From NCBI RefSeq assembly GCF_000004075.3, contig NC_026656.2:22020607-22084606 (forward strand): DNA of 64,000 nucleotides, read 5' to 3'. The position numbers were made by a program, and so were the translations under genes. This document shows positions 1-12,328 of this stretch, one piece after another (within the stretch, counting starts at the first letter, position 1; every line of letters starts with the position of its first letter). Origin of the DNA: Cucumis sativus (lineage: Eukaryota; Streptophyta; Magnoliopsida; Cucurbitales; Cucurbitaceae). The notes below the pieces were generated by a model. That model was not told the DNA's origin, ran no database searches, and saw only the letters and a program-made list of their open reading frames with translations.

Positions 1-139
1 ATCTGATTTCTATGTAGTCTATCGTGAAGAAGCAGCTTAAGAAAAATAACTCAAACCTGAGAAAAGAAGGAAATTCCTCTGTAGGCAGAAGGTTGATTTA
101 ATTTTCTACGAAGCTCCGTAAATAATTCTTTTCGGAAGT

Positions 140-630
140 AGAAACATTTCATTGATAGAATGATTTAGATGGCAGAGCCCAAACACCAAAAGGGAGAATA
201 CAGAAAATAATGCCAATGAGAGACGAGATAAGAAAGACTTAAAAGCTTAAAGAGGTGCTTATTTATGCACTAGAACAAAGCAGTAGAAATAGCCCAATTC
301 CATAGTCGCATTTTATATTTAATGGAGTGGTGGTGAATCCCCCCAGTTTTATTTGTAGTTAAAAAAAAATAACCCAAGTCCATAAAGTTGTCAAAACTAG
401 AAAAATGGTCTCGGAAGAGGTGCTTGTTCGATCACCCCAAAGAATCCCTGAAAAAGCGCGTATAATAGCCATCCAAAGGGTCTTCTTGTGTCCGGTAATG
501 GAGTGTCTAGTCAACAAAGAAGACAGGCTATTAAACATATTCTGAGAGAAGACCTTCACCCAGCCAAAACCATGCAGAATTTGGACTGATCTTCCTTCCC
601 TCCTGGCATTCGGAAAAGCATACGAGGCTT
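140..630 (-). mobile_element. LINE 3' fragment, antisense
   Basis: Read on the minus strand, bases 359-559 give an open stretch with a TLWMAIIRAF...GILWGDR pattern. This resembles the segment after the zinc-knuckle (zf-RVT) region of plant LINE ORF2 proteins, where LW..I.A..W.IW.ERN is usual. Downstream on the same strand is an untranslated tail with a 'tatcaatgaaatg' motif common near plant LINE ends. The piece is truncated at its 5' side near 630, where an LTR begins. It is a relic without coding capacity. Confidence 0.45.
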
Positions 631-662
631 TGTTGGATGTTATTGGGGAGTCTTATGGTATT

Positions 663-1265
663 TGTTAGAATTAGTGGGCTTGACTCAAGGAAAGATTTAC
701 CTTGGTTTTCTTTCCTTTTTTATCTTAAGCTTGTTTTCTGTTTATTTTTCCCCTTTGTATCTTTTGTTCATAAGAGAAAATAATAAGAAAGTCAGATTGT
801 GGTTTTTCATCTGGTAATTGGGTTTTCATGTAACTCGGTGTCTATTTTCTTTTACCGCTTTTAATATGGTATTAGAGCAGGGTAAAGATGAAACCCTAGA
901 CATCAATCTTGATGAAATGCAAACTGACCATGAGACAGCCGCCGCTGTCACCTCCGGGCTCCGCCATTGAAAAACTACTCCAACAGCTTCAGAAGCCGCT
1001 GGTGAGTGGTTCTGTCTTACCCTTGGAGCCAGCTGCATGCACCCAACCTTTTTGCACATGTGCTGCCGCTGCCTAGTGCGTATGCCCACGCATCACCTTC
1101 CAACTCCTCTACCGTTCAGCTGGCCTACTCCCATTTGATTTCCCAAGTCCAACTGCAGTACCCTTTTGGTTAGCTGCACATCCACACCTGCTACTTCCCT
1201 CGTTTCACACACCGCTGCCCTCTGATTCTTTACACCAGCTGCACATCCGTGGTACCAGGATCGAT
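663..1265 (+). mobile_element. LTR retrotransposon fragment: LTR, primer binding site, leader
   Basis: An LTR-like segment starts with TGTTAGAATTAG at 663 and runs to about 866. It is followed directly by TGGTATTAGAGC at 867-878, a near match to the initiator-Met tRNA primer binding site TGGTATCAGAGC used by Copia elements. The LTR shares its head and much of its 3' half (GTGGTTTTTC..., GGGTTT.CATGTAA...) with the solo LTR at 13872-14085, so both belong to one family. Bases 880-1265 look like leader or early gag sequence but contain stops. No pol region or second LTR is present. Confidence 0.5.
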
Positions 1266-1319
1266 AAACTCCATAATAAATAAGGATTTGAAGTCAGTGA
1301 ATCTTCAGCAGAATCCAAA

Positions 1320-4297
1320 TCAACCAATTTGCCAATGAATTCCAGAAATTTTCATCTTTTCTTGGCTGCAAAGAAGAGAAAATTTGATAGCAGAATTGAT
1401 TGATGATCATGGTAATCCCACAAAACCCTTCAAGGCAATCGAGGATCTTATATTGGGGTTCTATAGTTCATTATATACTAATGCCTCGGGAATCAGAGCA
1501 ATCCTGCTTAACCTGCAATGGCCCTAGGTGGACAGAAATCAGAATAGTTTTCTGACAGCCAAGTTCAGAACAGAGAAAATCAGAAAATCTTTAAAATTGT
1601 TGGGGAAAAATAAAGCTCCAGGACCTGACGGCTTCACAGCGAAATTTTTATTAAAATTCTGGGACTACTTTAAGGGTAGCTTTGAGAAATTGTTTGAGGA
1701 TTTTTTCTCAAATAGGAAGCTGAACTCTTGCGTACAGTTTGCCTTATTCAGAAAAAAGAAGATGCTGTCTGTATTCAAGACTTTAGACCAATCAGCTTAA
1801 CCACGTTAACATATAAGCTTGTTGCTAAGGTGCTAGCTGAATGCCTCAAAAAATCATGCCTAGTGTAATTGCCCCCACACAAAGCACTTTTATCAAAGGA
1901 AGGCAAATCTTGGATCCAATTCTTATAGCAAATGAAGTTCTTTGAGAAGAAAGGATGGATTCTAAAATTGGATTTAGAAAAGGCCTTTGATAGAGTAGAT
2001 TGGGAGTTCCTTGAAAAAATTCTCATGGGAAAGAACTTTGATCCTAGATGGATCACATGGATCATGGGCTGTATTTCTAACCCAAAATAATCAATATTCA
2101 TTTGGGAGACAGAGGGAGAATCAAAGCCACAAGAGGAATTAGGCAAGGAGGCCCACTTTCACCCTTCATTTTCTTATTAACCAGCAAATTGTCAAGTGCC
2201 TTGTTAAATAGGCTATATGAAAAAGGAAAGATTGAAGGTTTCAAGTTGGGGCAAGAGTTTCATCATCTATGTTAGTACCGCTACTTGGGCTTCTCTATCA
2301 AGATGTAGTCCCTTTCTCAGCCGGAAAAAAACAGCATTCATGTCTACTGCTTTCAATTCGCTGATGACACATTAATTTTTTGTAAATATGAAGATGGAAT
2401 GCTGGAATCTCTTAAGAAAAGAATTGAATTCTTTGAGTGGAGTTCCGGGCAGAAGATCAATTGGGAAAAATCTAAGCTTTGTGGTTTAAACATAAAAGAA
2501 AGTGAGCTGTTTGAAGAGGCATCAAAGCTGAACTGAAAGCCTCTCATCTCCCACTCTCTTACCTAGGGCTGCCCCTTGGTGGTTATCCTAAGCAAGCTGT
2601 TTTTTGGCAGCCGGTAATTGACAAAATTCAAGGAAAATTGGAGAAATGGAAAAGATACAATCTATCAAGAGGAGGTTGCACCACTTTATGCAAGTCAGTT
2701 CTTTCCCATATTCCCACATATTATATGTCAATCTTTTTAATTTCCGGTAAAGGTGTCTCAAACAGTAGAGCGTTTATTAAGAAACTTCTGTTGGGAAGGA
2801 CATTCAGGGAGGAAAATTGAATCATCTAGCTAAATGGGACATGGTGTCCCGAATGCAAGAGGATGGGGGGCTTGGTTTAGGAGGCTTAGAAAACAAAAAA
2901 CTTGCTCTTCTAGCCAGATGGGGATGGAGATTTTTAATGAAGAAAACTCCCTTTGGGTGCAAGTTATAAAGAGCATTCATGGAGAAAGTCAATTCCTTTA
3001 TCACACCAAAGGAAGAAATGCTTGTAGCCTTTGCAGCCCGTAGATTAGCATTTCGAGGAGCTGGAATAAAGTGGATTCGCTGGCCAGGTTTAAACTCGGC
3101 AGTGGCACGAGAATAGCCTTTTGGCATGATCCTTGGGCTCTGATTTGATTCCATTCAAAGACTCATTTCCAAGGCTGTTTAGACTCTATGAATCCAAATG
3201 GGGCGGTTCATGATTTTTGGGATTCTTTTAACAGCATCTTGGTTCTTAAATCTCAGAAGGCAATTAAAGGAGGAAGGAATTGATGATTTCCTAGCTCTTA
3301 ACGGCATTATCTCAAAAAATCAAACCACGGCAAGTCCAAATAAAAGAGTTTGGAAGTTAGAGTCTAACGGAAAATTTTCAGTTAAACCGTTGGTTAAGCA
3401 TTGATCCTTAGCTTCCCCCATTGGAAAGCATCTATACTTGGCTATTTGAAGACCAAAAGTACAAGAAGAGTTAACATCACAATTTGGATAATGCTGAATG
3501 GGTTATTGAATTGTGCTTCGGTCATGCATTCAAAACTTCCATCTCACATTTTATCTCCAAGTGCTTGCTCTTTATGTTTGCAAGATTCTGAAGATTTACA
3601 GCACCTGTTTTTTAGGTGTCCCTGTGCAGAAAAATGTTGGTTTGACCTATTAGGATCCTTCAACATTGATTGGGTCTTTGATGCCAACTTTAAGAAGAAC
3701 GTTTTGCAGCTCCTAATCGGCACCAATCTAAAGGAGAAATCAAGATTGATATGGATAAATGCTATAAAGGCCATACTTTCAGAAATTTGGTTTGAGCGGA
3801 ACCAAAGAATATTTCACATTAAAGAATCCAATTCATCAAATCATCTGGAGATAGCTAGAATCAATGCTTCCTCATGGTGTTCCTTATCTAGAGCATTTGA
3901 AGCATACTCAATTCAAGACATTAGCCTTAATTGCCAAGCGTTACACGGGTAGTTGTTTTCTTGAGCTTGTAGTTTTATTTGTTTTGGGGGATTTTGTTAT
4001 ATTATCACTCTTTAAGATTGTTGTGTTGTCGTTAGGTAGTTTTGTTTGTCCTTGGTGTGTATCTTGCTTTTATATGTATGGACCCAGTTGTAGGAGCATG
4101 GGGTTTGGTTTTTCGTTTTGATCAAATTCGGGATGTAATAAGAGTGCTAAGAGGGTGGCAACCTACGTGAGATGTCTAGGTGCACTTACTCATCTTGTAG
4201 GCTTTGTTCTTGTCTCCTCATTGTACTCAAACATTGCTTTGTCTATTCATTTACTTAATGAAGAGTCTTGTTTCCTTTTTCAAAAAAAAAAAAAAAA
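1320..4297 (+). mobile_element. Degenerate LINE (L1-type) with reverse transcriptase and zf-RVT remnants
   Basis: This is a 5'-truncated non-LTR retrotransposon in the same sense as the host gene. Recognisable ORF2 pieces, in order, are NLIAELIDDHG near 1380; the RT fragment NKAPGPDGF near 1609; the active-site box FADDTLIF at about 2356-2380; and a C-terminal CSLC...H..F.C zinc knuckle (zf-RVT) within 3401-3952. The frame shifts several times and stops interrupt it, so no enzyme can be made. A 3' untranslated tail containing GTGGCAACCTACGTGAGATG ends in an A-run at 4282-4297. I could not find a target-site duplication. It lies just upstream of an SGR2 exon, so presumably within an intron. 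Confidence 0.85.
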
Positions 4298-4478
4298 GAA
4301 AGAAAAATACGACAATTGCTGTGACTGCAAGAAACCCTGTGAGTACATTTGAATATGAGGCATACTGTTTACAACTAGAAAGTGATATAATACTGGCTAT
4401 GTAGCACTGACAGATTTTCATGATATGAAGCTCTGCACTTGGAACTAGGACTAAACGGGTATATTGATTTCTCTTTAG

Positions 4479-7400
4479 GTGTCTAACCAATTAAATCGAC
4501 TTTACATGAAGTTTCTTAGAAGGAATCCTGGATATGATGGAAAGGTATGTGGCTCAAAGATTATTTTATTTTTTACCACCAACTTCTGTTAAATTCAATT
4601 ATATAAATTGGTTATTTTATATATGTTGTATTATTATTTAGGTTTCTATCTATGGACATTCTTTGGGGAGTGTCCTTTCGTATGATATACTCTGCCACCA
4701 GGAGAATCCGTCATCTCCTTCTCCACGGGATTTGATCTATGGGGAGCACGCTAGAAGTGAAGGGTTATCGGGGGTGGACAATCAATCCTCTGTGCAGAAC
4801 TCTTGTTTAGATACGGAGGATAACTGTTCGACTGCAGTTTATGGATGTTCAGATTTTGTACACATTGCTAAAGAGGGTGATGAGAGAAGTATGCACCAAA
4901 TGCATCTGCATTTGGAAAATCCTTCAGTTGTTGTGGATCCTGTGGCATCACATCCATCTGTGCTCAGTAATAAACATGAAAATCCTTGCAAGGTGGATGA
5001 ATATGATATCAGGCTTCCTCAAATAAGCAATGAGCTGGAGGAGTTAAATAAAAATGAAAACTGCGACTTAGAGGTTCCTAGTGTGAATAGAATTGGTGAG
5101 CTGCAATTTGAGGATTCAAATGATAAAGACGAAGTAATCAAATCCCTGAAAGAAGAGGTCTGTAGACTCAGTATAATGACACACAGATGTTATGTTTTAT
5201 TTATCCTTATATGCTTGCAACGGACAAGAATGATTATGCATTCACTTGCACGCACATGTCATGTTTTGCTTATTTCTGTATGCTTTCAGCGTGTAACCTC
5301 CATTTATAGGATGTCTTATTTGAACTTCTTGTTTGTTAGGTTGATTATCTTAAAATGAAGTTGGCAGAACTTGAGTTGATGTCTGCTAATAGGGATACTG
5401 ATGAAGGATTGAATGAAGGTCCCTCCTAATTGTTTCACTTATTTGTCTACTTATGGGAAAAACTTGTCCTAATGATATTTTTTTATTTGTGAAATATTAT
5501 CAGGAAATAAGAAAAGTTTAATAGGTATGTCCAAGGAGCCTGTGTTAGAAGAGGTACCTCTTGAACAAGATGATGGTTCAAAAAGTTTCACTCCTTGTAT
5601 AAAGTACAAAAAGCTTGCATTTAAGGTACGGCAAGAAGAACAGGATTGACTAGAAAAAATTTCTTTTGACATTTTGATATATGTTCAACGTTACCGTCTG
5701 CTGGTTTTTTACTACTTAATTTCAATTTTTTTATCTAATTAGGTTGATACATTTTTTGCTGTTGGATCACCTCTTGGCGTCTTTCTTGCACTTCGTAATA
5801 TCCGTATTGGAATTGGTAAGGTTGCTTTTATGACATGCTAGGTACATTATAGTCTTTGTGGAAATAATTGTTTTGATCATTAATCAACAATTGTATGTTT
5901 AATTTAGTTCGCAAATTTGCATTGATATGAAGGATTTTCAGCTGAAGGGCCATTTAGTTGTTCCTGTAAACTCTTTGTCCGTGTTGAAATGTGTGTTTGA
6001 TAAGGATAATCTTATTGCATATTTAACATGGGGCAGGATAATCTTATTGCATATTTAATTTAGTTTGCAAAAATTAGGCTCTCCAATTGATTTTATTGAG
6101 TGAGTTTTCAGTTTTTAAGAGAGCCGTTGCTTCGGTGATGTTTGGAGATCTTTTTCTTTGTCGTTCTTTGGAGATGGCCTAGTGTTTGTAGAAGAGTTGT
6201 TCTGTTTTGATCCTGGTTTCTGTTTCTTTTCTTGTTTTTTTTTTTTTTTTTTGGTAGGAAACAGAGACATATATTAAGAAACAGAAAGAAAGAACAGCCT
6301 TTTCTTGTTTTCTCCCATCTCTTCCTACTTTATTTTAGAAAATTCCCCTTTATTTTATTTATTTATTTTTGTTTATTTGGACTTGTTGGGGATGTTTCAT
6401 TTCCCTTGTTTTGTTTTCTTTTTTATTCTTTTGGAGGTTGTATCTTTGAACATTTAGTTTCTTTTCATCTATCAATGGAAAATTTGTTATAGTTTTTTTT
6501 TCTTAAATGAAAAAGGGGTGAGAGCTGCTAGCATTTTGCTTCTTGATATGAGAAGTTGAGAACATAGAAATAGTTATCATGCTAACGAGATCTATTTATA
6601 ATTGATTAACTTGCTGGACATGAAAAACAATCTTGCATTGCAGAAAATTGACAATTTGTTTTTGGTATTAGTCTAGCAAGTTTCTATTTATTTCGACATG
6701 GTATTCAATATGCTCTTTCTGAATCTGGAGCTCAGTTTCTACTCCTAGGCTTTGGTTTATATGCTAAATGATTTTGATGATTCTAAGAACTTGTTTGTTG
6801 GTCTTCAGGAAAAGGGCAAGAATATTGGGATGAAGAAAATATAAATGAAGAGATGCCTGCTTGTCGACAAATGTTTAACATTTTCCATCCATTTGATCCT
6901 GTAGCATACAGGTCCTTGGAAGCAACCCTTTGTAATGTGCCTGTAGAGAATGCATATTTGACCATTCTAAGTGCTTGATCATTTCTATAACCAGCCACCT
7001 TGTGATGTGCTATCTGTTACTTGATCGACATCATTTCTTTTATTTGACCTGTGTTTTTTATTTGACGCCGCTAATTTTTATTTATTGACCTGAAGAAGAT
7101 ACTGTTTTGTTTTTTGGCCAATTCTTGGAGTCATTTGTTATGCAAACCACTTATCCATTGAGCCCAACCACATGCTCTTGGACATTGCGCTCTGTGGATG
7201 CATGCCTGGAGCATTTCTTTTTTGTGTTTGGGTTCATTCATAATTTTTTAAAATTGAAATCCTATCTTTATAAAAAATCAATAAAATGTTGTGATTTTCT
7301 TGTTTTTAATCAATGCTTATTTTCTAATTTTTCTTGTTGATATGGTAGTAATTAGTATGCTATGGAGAACGTCTAATGGAAGTCTTGTTGAATTTATACA

Positions 7401-10400
7401 GAGTAGAGCCACTTGTTTGCAAGGAGTGCATGCTTAAACGACCTGTTATTATACCATTTCATAGAGGGGGAAGAAGGTTGCATATTGGATTTCGAGTAAA
7501 TATCTTCATTTTATTGATATAGTGAATTTCAGTTATTCTTGAACTTGCTTTACTGATTCTGATAAATTTTCCTGTATGCTTTTTAGGAATTTGCCGATAA
7601 CTTGGCTCTTCGTTCTCAGGCAATGAAGGACAATCTACACACTTTTGGGGTAGGTTGTGTTAGATATTATATTAAATTTATCCTTACCCACTAGTTTAAG
7701 CTTTTGAGTCAATTGATGGATGGTACCAGAGCAGGTGGTCTAGGGAGGTTATGTGTTCAAGTCCTTGCAATGTTATTTGACATACATTTTTGTTTGCTTG
7801 ACACTTCATATTTTAAGCCCGCAAGCTAGGGGTGTTAGATATTATATTAAGTTTACTGTTATCTGCTAGCTTAAGTTCTTGGGTCAATTGGTGATTTAAG
7901 AGGTTGCAATGAACCTTTTAAGATTGCATCTTGTGATGCTTGACTTGGTGTTTTTTTCCTTCAAGCCTTTCAATTCATTTTTCTTTTTAAACCTTTCAAA
8001 TCAATTTTTTAAATCTTTTCATTGTACTATACATGTTACTAGTACACCAGTTGATTTCTCCATATGGTATGGAAGAATACATTCTGACATTTATTTAAAT
8101 TATTTTTCTTCTATTATTGTTAAAGTCGTACATGGAATTTGCCTTTTGCCTCCCAAGTGCTTTGCTTCTTAGTATTGCATTCTAAGAAGATTCTAATGGC
8201 CTTGGGTGGAATTCCTTTTAAGGGTATTGTCATCCTAAATGCACAAAAAAATAAAAAAGAAAGAAAGAAAGAACGAATATAGAAATTAGTTGCTGAATTT
8301 ATTTATTTATTTGCTTTTTTAACTGCATTAATATAAAATGGTTAATTTTAAATTTCTTATGGAGTAACTTGTGCAATGGCGTCATTCACGAGTCTAATCT
8401 AACTTTATACAATTAATTAGTTTATAATATGATTTTTAGATTCTATAAATAAAAACCTAAATTTGATTTTACAAATTGTATTCTTATAGTTATTAAGTAA
8501 GGGACGTATGTATGTAAATTTTATGAGAATTCGGACTTCCATTAACAAAATTGAAACAAACATGACCGTAGCAAAAAGAAAGCCACAAAAAAATTTACAT
8601 AAAATATTAAGCTGCAAAAGTAAGATTAATATTTTTATACTCACTGCTCTAAAGGTTGTGCATGTATCCACAGATCCTTTATGTTGGTATTTTTATCTTA
8701 ATGGTTGTGATTAATATGACCACCCCTTATTTTTCTTTTAGATTTTTTATTTCCGAGCCTGCCTACCTCTTTATGATTTAACAGGTTAACGGGTGCCAAT
8801 TTGTGTGCTCTTATTTGCATGTGATTATGATCTAGCCTTAACTTTAGCTTGGTTTTGGTTCTTTCTAAGAGCTTTGTTGAAATAGAATTTCATTTCGAAA
8901 AATATGTGTTCGGTTTTGGGTTAATGTAAGACATTATTTGACAGGTGAAAGTACTCACAGTTTGCCAATCTAAAAAAGCAGATGATCTAGAAGGTAATAT
9001 ATAAATTTATTTCATGGCATTACATGTAATAATACATAGTTGAATGCATGCAACCATTTTGACGAGAGAGCCAATATTGCTTTCAAGTTCAACTATTCGC
9101 TAATTGAGCTCTGAACTGAGAGTTCTTTCCTGCCACCACCAGTAGCTCCATTTGGATAATCAGGTTGAATTCTTTTATGAACAGCCGTTTGCAGCTTTCT
9201 TTCATAACAGAGTGGAGCCTCTTACTATATGGAACTGGTGCCAAGCAGGATGTCTTTGATAATTTTTCTTTTTTTGAAACGGAGACAAACTTCTATACTA
9301 AATATGAGACAGCTTTTTTCAGTTTTGTTGTTATTTGTCGCCATCTTTTAGATTGTCCTCCTTCCTCTCCATACGTTTGTTTGTAAATAAATTAGATGAG
9401 ATCTCTCTCTCTTTCTTTAATTTTTTTCTGCACCTATTGTAGAAGGAGCGGAAGATTTTCAAGAAGGAGAACTGAAGTCTTATGGTGTTGCAATGATGGA
9501 GAGATTGACAGGAAGGGAAGAAGGCCGGATTGATCACATGCTTCAAGTATGGATTTCTTGTTACCATACGATCTTAAGATGCTGAATTTTCCATCAAATC
9601 CATTGTTTGCTCTCATGTAATACATGATTCAAAATTTGGAAATCTATACCATTGTTAGTCTTTCGATGAGAAACCAAAATTGAGAAAGTATCAAGGCATG
9701 GAGGAGCTAGCATAGGTATCACAACTTGAAGCATTTTGGATTTTTTTTAAAAAAATAAACAATATGATAACTTGAAGCATTTTTCCAAATTAGTAAATAT
9801 ATAATTGTAATTAGCCTAAACCGGAGCAACCAACATTAGTCTCTAATCCTCCCGATATGCTTTTTATCCAAACCACCTTAAAAAATTGAAATAGTTTTTG
9901 TAGTTCCTCATTTTTTTATTATTTGTTTTTGTAATTACAGTTATAACTCCTTGTCCCACCAAACTGAAAGACTTGTATGTAGTGTCCTAGGTGTTGTACA
10001 TTTCACTTCAATGAAAATGCTCTCTTAAAGAAAGGTTTTACTCCGGAAGAAAGGGCCAGATGTGAAGATATATGATCAAAACTCCGTAACCATGATAAGA
10101 AGTGCACAAACCTGAATTGGCATATAGCCGAGTATCATGTTGTTCCTTCTTTGTCTAAAGAGTCACACCACACATTATGGACTGCCTTTCTTGTTGGTTT
10201 TTTTGGAATATTTGGTTTGAGAAAAATTGGAGGGTTTTAGGAGGTGATTTGATCAGGCTAAGACAGTTCGTTTTTGGATATGTTACCAAAGGGATTTGTT
10301 TTTGTTATCTGTTATTTGTTTTTAGTTTGAATCAATGCCATTAATAGGTAGAGCTTTTTATTGAGTTTTTTTATTGATTCAGCCTCATATTTTCTCTGCT

Positions 10401-11389
10401 ACCCTGGGTTTGGGTTAGCAGTAGTATTTTTTCCCCATATTGTCTGGTTGTCTATCCTCTCATTTGCTATGTGAAATAATACATACGTTGTTCCCAGCTT
10501 GGATTGTTTTTCTGACATTGTTGTCCTCCATGATGAGAGGACAACTCTTGTGCTGATCTTTCTTTAATCAAAACTCGTTGACGTGCAGGATAAAACATTT
10601 GAGCATCCATATCTGCAAGCCCTTAAATCCCATACGTGAGTTTTATGTATTCTTTAATCAAGTAGAAATAACGCTCCCTGCCCTCTATCCACCATGCATT
10701 AAACAATATTTTCCCTGAAAAGTCCCATACGTTGTTTTTTTTCCATACGTTTCCAAAAAAAGTTTGGGTTCTGCTACTGCATCGCCTGTGTAGACAAGTG
10801 TCTTGGTAAATGTGGTTATATTTAGCTTTTAGTTTGTTAACTTTTAATCATATTAATAGCGAATAAGCTGTAGGTCTTCTTGTATGCAACAACAGAAGTT
10901 GTGTACTAAGACCGGTAAAAAAAATTGTATTGATGTACGATCACTAATGTATGTACCGTATTATCTGCTGTCTGATAGTTTTTAATTTTTACAGTTCGTC
11001 TGACACCCCAGCAAGAATTTTGTGGATACTATCAATCATAATAAAATCAATTTGTTGTCATTTGTGCATGACATATTTTTATAACTCTATTTCGAGTGGG
11101 AGGATAGTGTATTGTTAAATAGCTGTTTCACGTTCTAACTGGTTTGATTTTGGAATGTAGAAACTACTGGAGGGATCATGACACTGCTCTTTTCATATTG
11201 AAACACTTATATCGAGATATACCTGAAGATCCTGATACACCTCCAGAATATTCTGAACCCAATTCAAAAGACTGTTGGTACAATAAAAAAGAGACTATTG
11301 AAGAGGAGGTTTCTTTAACATTTTCGGACAAGGCGTTGGTTCGGAGCTTCTCGAGGAAGGCAAAGAAAATGATGAAGCATCAAAGATAG
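4479..11389 (+). CDS. SGR2: SGR2-type DDHD-domain phospholipase A1, C-terminal part (5' end outside window)
   Basis: Exons by splice site and phase: 4479-4544, 4642-5157, 5340-5418, 5504-5625, 5743-5815, 6809-6911, 7402-7495, 7587-7649, 8945-8993, 9443-9546, 10589-10635, 11161-11389 (TAG). They join to 514 residues without a stop. The GHSLGS lipase motif carries the nucleophile Ser at 4660-4662. The C-terminal DDHD domain runs from FFAVGSPLGVFLALRN through FHPFDPVAYR to YWRDHDTALFILKHLY. Arabidopsis SGR2 is a vacuolar-membrane-associated phospholipase A1-like protein needed for shoot gravitropism through endodermal amyloplasts. The N-terminal portion is not in the window, and no further SGR2 exon is visible in 1-4478. 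Introns carry a TRIM, LINE tails and a poly-T tract, yet the coding frame is intact. A related DDHD phospholipase is the alternative; the overall match to SGR2 is strong. Confidence 0.9.
5984..6063. repeat. Short imperfect tandem duplication in SGR2 intron
   Basis: The phrase GGATAATCTTATTGCATATTTAA occurs twice about 33 bp apart around 6003 and 6035, within the 993-bp intron between exons 5743-5815 and 6809-6911. No function is evident. Confidence 0.6.
6235..6300 (-). mobile_element. Antisense retroelement 3' tail (poly-T plus LINE-like end)
   Basis: An 18-base T-run at 6235-6252 is followed by GGTAGGAAACAGAGACATATATT. On the minus strand this reads as ...TGTCTCTGTTTCC plus poly-A, like the 3' end of a LINE or LINE-mobilised copy. 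A similar AGGAAACAGAGCTTCTATCA string follows a T-rich run near 15951-16000. Only tails are present. Confidence 0.4.
7658..7901 (+). mobile_element. TRIM (terminal-repeat retrotransposon in miniature)
   Basis: This complete 244-bp element has two short direct terminal repeats, 7658-7720 and 7833-7901, both starting TGTTAGATATTATATTAA. The primer binding site TGGTACCAGAGC lies at 7721-7732 immediately after the first repeat, and a purine-rich AAGCTAGGGG tract sits just before the second. It is flanked by a perfect 5-bp target duplication, GGTTG, at 7653-7657 and 7902-7906. It has no coding capacity and would need enzymes from another element. It inserted in the SGR2 intron with only 8 intron bases left between the splice donor (exon ends 7649) and the element. 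Confidence 0.85.
10170..10400 (+). mobile_element. Possible LINE ORF2 C-terminal fragment
   Basis: Plus-strand translation gives HTLWTAFLVGFFGIFGLRKI, which resembles the LW...W.IW.ERN segment at the end of plant LINE ORF2. It lies in the SGR2 intron between 9546 and 10589. No A-tail or target duplication was found, so this is weak. Confidence 0.3.
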
Positions 11390-12328
11390 ACATTGAGTGC
11401 AACAAAAGGCAATGTCATCTTCTATATGGCCTTGTGACAGCTACAACTTCCAAGGTTAAGCAAACTTGATCCTGAAGGTGAACATTCAGGATCGGTATGT
11501 CAGAATGAATATGCAAATTCCCCCACTTGAAAAATGGGAATGATTTGTGGTCACTGAAATCAAATCTTCTCTCCATTTCTTCTTTGTACATATGAAGAGA
11601 ACAGACGTGAATGTAATAATTCAGCTCAAAACATGAAACATGTAAATTAGGACCGAATTCTCTCTCCATTTCTTCTCTGTACATATGAAGAGAAAACAGA
11701 TATGAATGTAAAATTTCAGATCAAAACATGAAACATGTAAATTATAAATACGTGTAAATTTTTAGTTAAAAGTAAAAGCTTGATGTGAGCTTAAATGCGA
11801 CGGACTTGTAAGCAGACAGAAGCTTTCTCGGCCACTGGAAAGTAGGCAGAGGAAGAGATTAAAATAGCAAGGTTCCAATTGAATCATTTATGATTTTGTA
11901 AGAACTCCAACTGATGTTTGTCATATTGGAGCACATTTTACATTTTGACATGAAAACCAAGTCAATATGAAAAATTATGAGTTCAATGGAGGTGACGGTT
12001 CTCATTTGTTAAACAATGAAGCATAGGCCAAATACCAACAGCCGAAACGGCGTTACCTAAAATGCTTATTCAAAGGTTAAATAGTGCAAAATTGTGGACT
12101 AAGAAAGCACATAGCTCTCCAGCACAGTTGAAAACAGACAATTCCAGTAGTTGCCAGTACCAAATAAAATGGACAATCGGAGAAACCTTCCTGCTGCTTC
12201 ACAGAATGTGTGGGTCACGAGATCTTGTGAACTAACTCTGCATCCACGTGGAGATTCAAAATAAAAATGCCAAAGTGGAGTTACTTTGCTCTCTTGACTT
12301 GACTCATGGTTTTTGGTAGTGGACTGAT
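11390..12328. other. Convergent intergenic region between SGR2 and AIR carboxylase
   Basis: About 940 bp separates the two stop codons, so both 3' untranslated regions and terminators must lie here. I see no coding potential. The main structure is an 80-odd-bp tandem duplication at 11568-11744. Confidence 0.7.
11568..11744. repeat. Tandem duplication of about 83 bp in the SGR2 3' region
   Basis: Copy one is 11568-11649 and copy two is 11661-11744. Both run from TCTCTCCATTTCTTC through ACATATGAAGAGAA to ACATGAAACATGTAAATTA and differ by a few substitutions and small indels. It starts about 180 bp after the SGR2 stop codon, so it probably lies in the 3' UTR or just past it. Confidence 0.85.
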
